A DNA stretch of 9,721 bases from an uncultured Rickettsiales bacterium. GTDB taxonomy: Bacteria > Pseudomonadota > Alphaproteobacteria > Rickettsiales > UBA1997. Made by a program: the position numbers and the translations under genes. Where the stretch lies: positions 1 to 9,721 of the forward strand of contig CAKVBE010000028.1 of NCBI GenBank assembly GCA_934725005.1. The letters are read 5' to 3'. Positions 6,208 to 9,721 of the stretch are shown here, in pieces; position 1 is the first letter of the stretch, and the number at the start of each line of letters is the position of its first letter. The notes under the pieces are model-generated. The model was not told the origin of the DNA, ran no database searches, and saw only the letters and a program-made list of their open reading frames with translations.

Positions 6208-6942
6208 CTACTTATTTTTTATAACAAAATTATTAACAACAAATTTTATTGGTTCAAAACTATCTGTCTTATCATTATAGTTTATATTGCTAAATTTAAA
6301 AGTTAACAATATTTTTGATTCACTTTCTTTTACATTATCATCAACAAATTCATACACCTTATAATTAAATTCTATTTTATAATTCTCTTTACTATAATTA
6401 TATATGTCTTTGCTATTATTAACAAATTTTATTTCTTTTATTTCAACTTTTTGATTAACATTTTTTTTGAATAAATCATTTAGGTAAACTCTAGCTTTTT
6501 CATAAACTGGTTTTGTTGAAAGATTTTTAATTTTTTCCAACTTATTTTTTAATGTATTTAGATCATTATCTGAAAAATCGTTATCAAATAACAATTTAAT
6601 GTATTTAATTGCTAAGTAACGAGCTACACTTTCATTTGATGTATAGTCAATATTATCAGGTTTTAACTTTTTTATAACTGGTGTGTACAGTAATGAGTCT
6701 TCCTGATGTACTAAAACGGGAAATGTTTCCTTTAGTGGAAAAAGTCCTATAATTATTGATGCGACAAGTACGACTATTAACAGACTGAATATTGATAAGA
6801 AAAATAAAAATACTCTTTCTGAATAAGGTGCTAAAAATCTATCGCAATACCAACCGTAGGCATCACTAAAATATTTTCCGCTCTCATATACTTGCTTGAC
6901 CTCATCTGCAGGATTGGTCTTTTTATCTTGTATTTTTTGCAT
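6208..6942 (-). CDS. virB8: Type IV secretion system inner-membrane protein VirB8
   Basis: Bitopic inner-membrane assembly factor of type IV secretion systems. The 244-residue protein has a short cytoplasmic N-terminus containing YFSDAYGWYCDRF (24-36), one transmembrane helix (about 44-68), then PLKETFPVLV and a periplasmic NTF2-like domain (about 75-240). This order and the adjacent virB9 support the call. The short C-terminal NPxG turn described for Agrobacterium and Brucella VirB8 is not present as such: the equivalent place reads Glu-Pro-Ile-Lys (230-233) before FVVNNFV. It may be a divergent second-type VirB8, as in Rickettsiales that carry two VirB8/VirB9 pairs. It is the first gene of its operon and is divergent from the PBP gene across 60 bp. 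No Shine-Dalgarno sequence precedes the ATG. Confidence 0.9.
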   Translation of the reverse strand: MQKIQDKKTNPADEVKQVYESGKYFSDAYGWYCDRFLAPYSERVFLFFLSIFSLLIVVLVASIIIGLFPLKETFPVLVHQEDSLLYTPVIKKLKPDNIDYTSNESVARYLAIKYIKLLFDNDFSDNDLNTLKNKLEKIKNLSTKPVYEKARVYLNDLFKKNVNQKVEIKEIKFVNNSKDIYNYSKENYKIEFNYKVYEFVDDNVKESESKILLTFKFSNINYNDKTDSFEPIKFVVNNFVIKNK

Positions 6943-6969
6943 AACTATATTGTTTTTACCAACTAAACC

Positions 6970-6975
6970 TATAAT
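6970..6975 (+). promoter_or_regulatory. Candidate -10 box for the PBP gene
   Basis: A perfect TATAAT lies 28 nt before the ATG at 7003, predicting a leader of about 20 nt. The only TTG-containing -35 candidate (TTGTTT, 6950-6955) is 14 nt upstream, shorter than the usual 16-18 nt. The -10 element is convincing and the -35 is not. Confidence 0.4.
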
Positions 6976-6986
6976 TTGATATTTTA

Positions 6987-6992
6987 AGTATA
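6987..6992 (-). promoter_or_regulatory. Candidate -10 box for virB8-virB9-pheS
   Basis: TATACT on the minus strand matches five of six -10 positions and would give a start near 6980, about 38 nt before the virB8 ATG. The -35 position, which falls inside the 5' end of the PBP gene, reads only TCATTA and is poor. Support is mainly position in the divergent gap. Confidence 0.25.
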
Positions 6993-7002
6993 TCCATATT
7001 AA

Positions 7003-8847
7003 ATGATATTAATGAAAACTTTTTTAAAGAAAATACTTTTTATATCTAGAATATTTTTGATTATTTTGCTAATAATTGCAATAGTTATTACAATAAAAAT
7101 TAGAAAAGATTTACCAAATATAGACAAAATATTGGAGTTAGACTCAAAAAGTGAACAAACAATAAAACTGTTTTATAACGATAATTCTACAATTATAAGA
7201 ACATATAACAATAAAGATAATAATGATGTAAACTATAATGAAATTTCTAAAAATGTTATAAATGCATTAATATCAACAGAAGATAAAAGATTTTTCAAAC
7301 ACAAAGGCATAGATTTAATAGGTATTGTGAGAGCAACGATAATCAATATAAGAAATAAGCATTTTGTGCAAGGTGGAAGTACAATTACCCAGCAATTATC
7401 AAAAATGATAATTGGAAATAATGAAAAAACTTTACTTAGAAAATATAAAGAAATGTTTCTCGCATTTAGACTGGAGAAATTTTTTACCAAAGAAGAGATA
7501 TTAACAATGTATTTAAACAGAGCATATTTTGGAGCAGGTAAGTACGGAATAAAAAGTGCCAGTGAATTTTATTTTAACAAAATACCTTTAGATCTCACTG
7601 TTGAAGAGTCAGCGATGCTAATCGGCCTTCTTAAGGCACCAGCTAGATTTTCACCAACAAATAGTGAAAGTTTGGCAAAGAAGAGAGCATTACAAGTTAT
7701 AATAAATATGCAGAATAATGGTTTTGTTAACGCTAAAGATGTTTTTAATTATATAATACCAGATATAAAATACGATTATAAAGAAATAAATAAAAATAGC
7801 CAAAAATATTATTTTACTGACTGGGTAAACAAAAAATTGGAAGACATAAATGTAATGATGCAAAATCAATACAAAATAAATGTTGAAACAACAATGGACT
7901 ATGGTATACAGGAAAAAGTTGAAAATGTATTGTATAATTTTATAGTTGAACATAATAAAAAAATTCAAAATGCGGAAGTTGCAGTACTTGTAATGAATAA
8001 AGATGGAGAAGTTTTATCAATGATTGGTGGAAAGAGTTATGATAAAAGTCCATTTAATAGAGCATTGTATGCATATAGGCAAACTGGTTCACTTTTTAAA
8101 ACGATAGTATTTTTAACAGCTTTTGAAAATGGTTTAACGATATTTGATAAATTTATTGATGAACCAATTGCGGTAAAAAATTGGTATCCTGAAAACTTTG
8201 GAAAAAAATACTATGGTGAAGTTACAGTTGAAACAGCATTTAATAAATCTTTGAATTCTGTAGCAGTTCAGATATCTAATTATTTTGGTTTAAATAATAT
8301 AATAGAAACAGCTAGAAAACTTGGCATCAGCAGCAACTTTAATAAAAACGATCTAACGATAGTTTTGGGTAGTGCAAACACAACATTATTAGAAATGACT
8401 AAAGCATATACTATAATAAACAACTGGGGAAACGACGTGGATTATAAATGCATAAAGACGATTTATAATAATGATGAAAAAGTAATTTTTAGGAGCAAAA
8501 ATACAAATAACAAAAAAGTATTGTTTAATGAGGATTCCATAAGACAAACAAAAAGAATTTTATATACAACAGTGTTAAATGGTACAGCAAAAAATGCAAA
8601 AATTGATAAATTGATAAATAAAACTGAAGCTTATAATATGTTGAACAAGGGAAATGAAGATTATTTTATCGGTGGAAAAACTGGAAGCAGTCAAAATGGC
8701 AGAGATGCCTGGTTCATTGGCTTTGCGAATGATTTAACTATTGGTATATGGTTTGGCAATGATAACAATACACCAACCAATAATCTTATGGGTGGAAATC
8801 TACCAGCTGTTTTATGGAAAAATATAGTTGAAGAAATAATAAAGTAG
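7003..8847 (+). CDS. Bifunctional class A penicillin-binding protein (PBP1A-type)
   Basis: Membrane-anchored enzyme that polymerises glycan strands from lipid II and crosslinks the peptides. After a signal anchor (about 12-33), the GT51 glycosyltransferase domain (about 60-240) shows EDKRFFKH with catalytic Glu93, QGGSTITQQ (123-131), RKYKE with the second Glu150, and the YLNRAYFGAGKYGIKSA region. The transpeptidase domain (about 325-610) shows SLFK with nucleophile Ser363, SLN (416-418) and KTGS (559-562). All catalytic residues of both domains are present. At 614 residues it is short for a proteobacterial PBP1A: only about 85 residues separate the domains and the C-terminus ends soon after the KTGS region. 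The paralogue (mrcA- or pbpC-like) cannot be fixed, so no symbol is given. ATG 7003 is used; ATG 7012 (MKTFLKK) is an equally good start with a more typical basic N-terminus. Confidence 0.93.
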   Translation: MILMKTFLKKILFISRIFLIILLIIAIVITIKIRKDLPNIDKILELDSKSEQTIKLFYNDNSTIIRTYNNKDNNDVNYNEISKNVINALISTEDKRFFKHKGIDLIGIVRATIINIRNKHFVQGGSTITQQLSKMIIGNNEKTLLRKYKEMFLAFRLEKFFTKEEILTMYLNRAYFGAGKYGIKSASEFYFNKIPLDLTVEESAMLIGLLKAPARFSPTNSESLAKKRALQVIINMQNNGFVNAKDVFNYIIPDIKYDYKEINKNSQKYYFTDWVNKKLEDINVMMQNQYKINVETTMDYGIQEKVENVLYNFIVEHNKKIQNAEVAVLVMNKDGEVLSMIGGKSYDKSPFNRALYAYRQTGSLFKTIVFLTAFENGLTIFDKFIDEPIAVKNWYPENFGKKYYGEVTVETAFNKSLNSVAVQISNYFGLNNIIETARKLGISSNFNKNDLTIVLGSANTTLLEMTKAYTIINNWGNDVDYKCIKTIYNNDEKVIFRSKNTNNKKVLFNEDSIRQTKRILYTTVLNGTAKNAKIDKLINKTEAYNMLNKGNEDYFIGGKTGSSQNGRDAWFIGFANDLTIGIWFGNDNNTPTNNLMGGNLPAVLWKNIVEEIIK

Positions 8848-8852
8848 AAATT

Positions 8853-9721
8853 ATGTCAGAAAAAGAATTAGCAACAAATGAAAGTAACATTTTTGCAAGT
8901 ATAAAAGATATTATAAACACAGCAAGAAATAATATCGCTAGAACAGTTAATAGTGAAATGGTTAACTGTTATTGGAATATCGGAAAGTACATATATGAAG
9001 CACAAGGAAATAAGAGTAGGGCTGATTATGGTACTTACTTAATTAAGTATCTAAGTGAAAGACTAACGAAAGAGTTTGGTAAGGGATTTAGTACAAGAAA
9101 TTTAAAAGATTTTAGACAGTTTTATGATGTATTTTCTAAGACTTTAACCACGCATTTGACATGTACAAAATCTCGAAAACAAATTGGGCACACAGTGAGT
9201 GCCCAATCTGATGAGTGTCCAGAAATATTGAAAAAACTCAGTTGGACACATTTAAGAACTATAATGAGAGTAAGCAGTGAAGTTAAAAGAAACTTCTACA
9301 TCAAAGAAAGTATAGAATGTAATTGGAGTGTTAGACAGTTAGAAAGACAAATACATACATCTTATTATGAAAGATTGTTATCTACACAACAAGAGTATAG
9401 GGAAGAAGTAAAAAATGAAATTAACACAACAGAACCAGATCTTGAATCAAAAATAAATCCATTATCTATCTTTAAAGATCCCTATGTGCTTGAATTTTTG
9501 AACATGAAAGAAAATAAAAAATATTTAGAAAAAGAATTAGAAAGCAAAATAATAAACAATCTACAAGACTTTATATTGGAATTAGGCAAAGGATTTACTT
9601 TTTTTGGAAGACAAAAAAGGATTACTATTGATGGGGATCACTACTATATAGATTTAGTATTTTATAATGTTATACTAAAATGTTATGTATTGATAGACCT
9701 AAAAATAGGTAAAGTAAAACA
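8853..9721 (+). CDS. DUF1016/YhcG-family PD-(D/E)XK nuclease (3' partial)
   Basis: Opens with ATG 8853, 5 nt after the PBP stop, and stays open for 289 codons to the window edge, so the C-terminus is missing. The N-terminal helical DUF1016 domain (about 12-160) contains NCYWNIGKYI, a GTYLIKYLSERL stretch, FGKGFSTRNLKDFRQFY and LSWTHLRTIMRV. Then come NWSVRQLERQI, the linker, and KDPYVLEFL, which begins the nuclease domain. The nuclease core shows LGKGFTFFGRQ, YYIDLVFYN with Asp267, and LIDLK with Asp282 and Lys284, the D-x-K version of the (D/E)xK motif. Family members are putative DNA nucleases found near restriction systems and mobile DNA; their biological role is not settled. Residues about 96-127 form a variable linker, part of which is encoded by a perfect hairpin. 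The short gap suggests transcription with the PBP gene, without an obvious functional link. Confidence 0.9.
   Translation, partial: MSEKELATNESNIFASIKDIINTARNNIARTVNSEMVNCYWNIGKYIYEAQGNKSRADYGTYLIKYLSERLTKEFGKGFSTRNLKDFRQFYDVFSKTLTTHLTCTKSRKQIGHTVSAQSDECPEILKKLSWTHLRTIMRVSSEVKRNFYIKESIECNWSVRQLERQIHTSYYERLLSTQQEYREEVKNEINTTEPDLESKINPLSIFKDPYVLEFLNMKENKKYLEKELESKIINNLQDFILELGKGFTFFGRQKRITIDGDHYYIDLVFYNVILKCYVLIDLKIGKVK
9183..9207. repeat. Perfect 9-bp inverted repeat inside the DUF1016 gene
   Basis: ATTGGGCAC (9183-9191) and GTGCCCAAT (9199-9207) are exact reverse complements around a 7-nt loop (ACAGTGA). The arms are about half G+C, well above the surroundings. They encode roughly residues 111-119, in the variable linker between the DUF1016 helices and the conserved LSWTHLR segment, and keep the frame open. 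No T tract follows, so it is not a terminator. It could be a small palindromic element, a regulatory RNA hairpin, or chance. Confidence 0.6.

Noticed and set aside
7233..7968. Two minus-strand reading frames inside the PBP gene (7233-7490, 7690-7968)
   Set aside because: Antisense shadows of conserved GT51 and linker sequence; hydrophobic composition is what AT-rich complement gives.
9183..9207. The palindrome in the DUF1016 gene as a transcription terminator
   Set aside because: No T tract follows on either strand and it sits in the middle of an intact coding frame.

Overview
The window is a compact, very AT-rich stretch (about 25-30% G+C judged by eye, not computed) of a Gram-negative bacterial chromosome. 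The gene set points to an alphaproteobacterium, most plausibly a host-associated one of the Rickettsiales type. The evidence is VirB8 and VirB9 proteins of the Rickettsiales style outside a full vir cluster, an LpxK with the DDGLQNP motif I associate with alphaproteobacteria, a PheS with an alphaproteobacterial-looking central region, and strong A/T codon bias. Lipid A genes argue against Anaplasmataceae, which lack LPS. The exact lineage cannot be fixed from the sequence alone.

Layout. Bases 1-329 (+) hold the 3' part of a small lipoprotein gene with a BamE/SmpA-like motif, which converges on the next block. Bases 417-3615 (-) are a cell-envelope operon transcribed in the order lpxK, lpxL/htrB-type acyltransferase, amiC-type amidase, with a good sigma70-like promoter in front of lpxK. 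Bases 3693-4298 (-) are rnhB (RNase HII), probably with its own promoter. Bases 4405-6942 (-) are a tight virB8-virB9-pheS run with gaps of 7 and 5 nt, ending in a hairpin plus T-rich tract. From a 60-bp divergent intergenic region, bases 7003-8847 (+) encode a bifunctional class A penicillin-binding protein. It is followed after 5 nt by a DUF1016/YhcG-type PD-(D/E)XK nuclease gene that runs off the right edge.

How the genes work together. Two themes dominate. One is envelope building: lipid A synthesis by LpxK and the late acyltransferase, peptidoglycan polymerisation and crosslinking by the PBP, septal peptidoglycan hydrolysis by the amidase, and a lipoprotein. The other is type IV secretion, represented only by VirB8 (inner membrane) and VirB9 (periplasm and outer-membrane core). 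Housekeeping genes pheS and rnhB sit between them. pheT and the rest of the vir genes are not in the window.

I see no CRISPR array, tRNA, rRNA, insertion sequence or integrase. No stretch longer than 300 bases lacks a gene; the longest is the 106-bp gap between pheS and the preferred rnhB start. I do not find convincing evidence of a wholly new system. The points most worth a second look are the fusion of a two-gene T4SS fragment to pheS, the altered NPxG-equivalent motif in VirB8, and a perfect 9-bp hairpin inside the variable linker of the DUF1016 gene.
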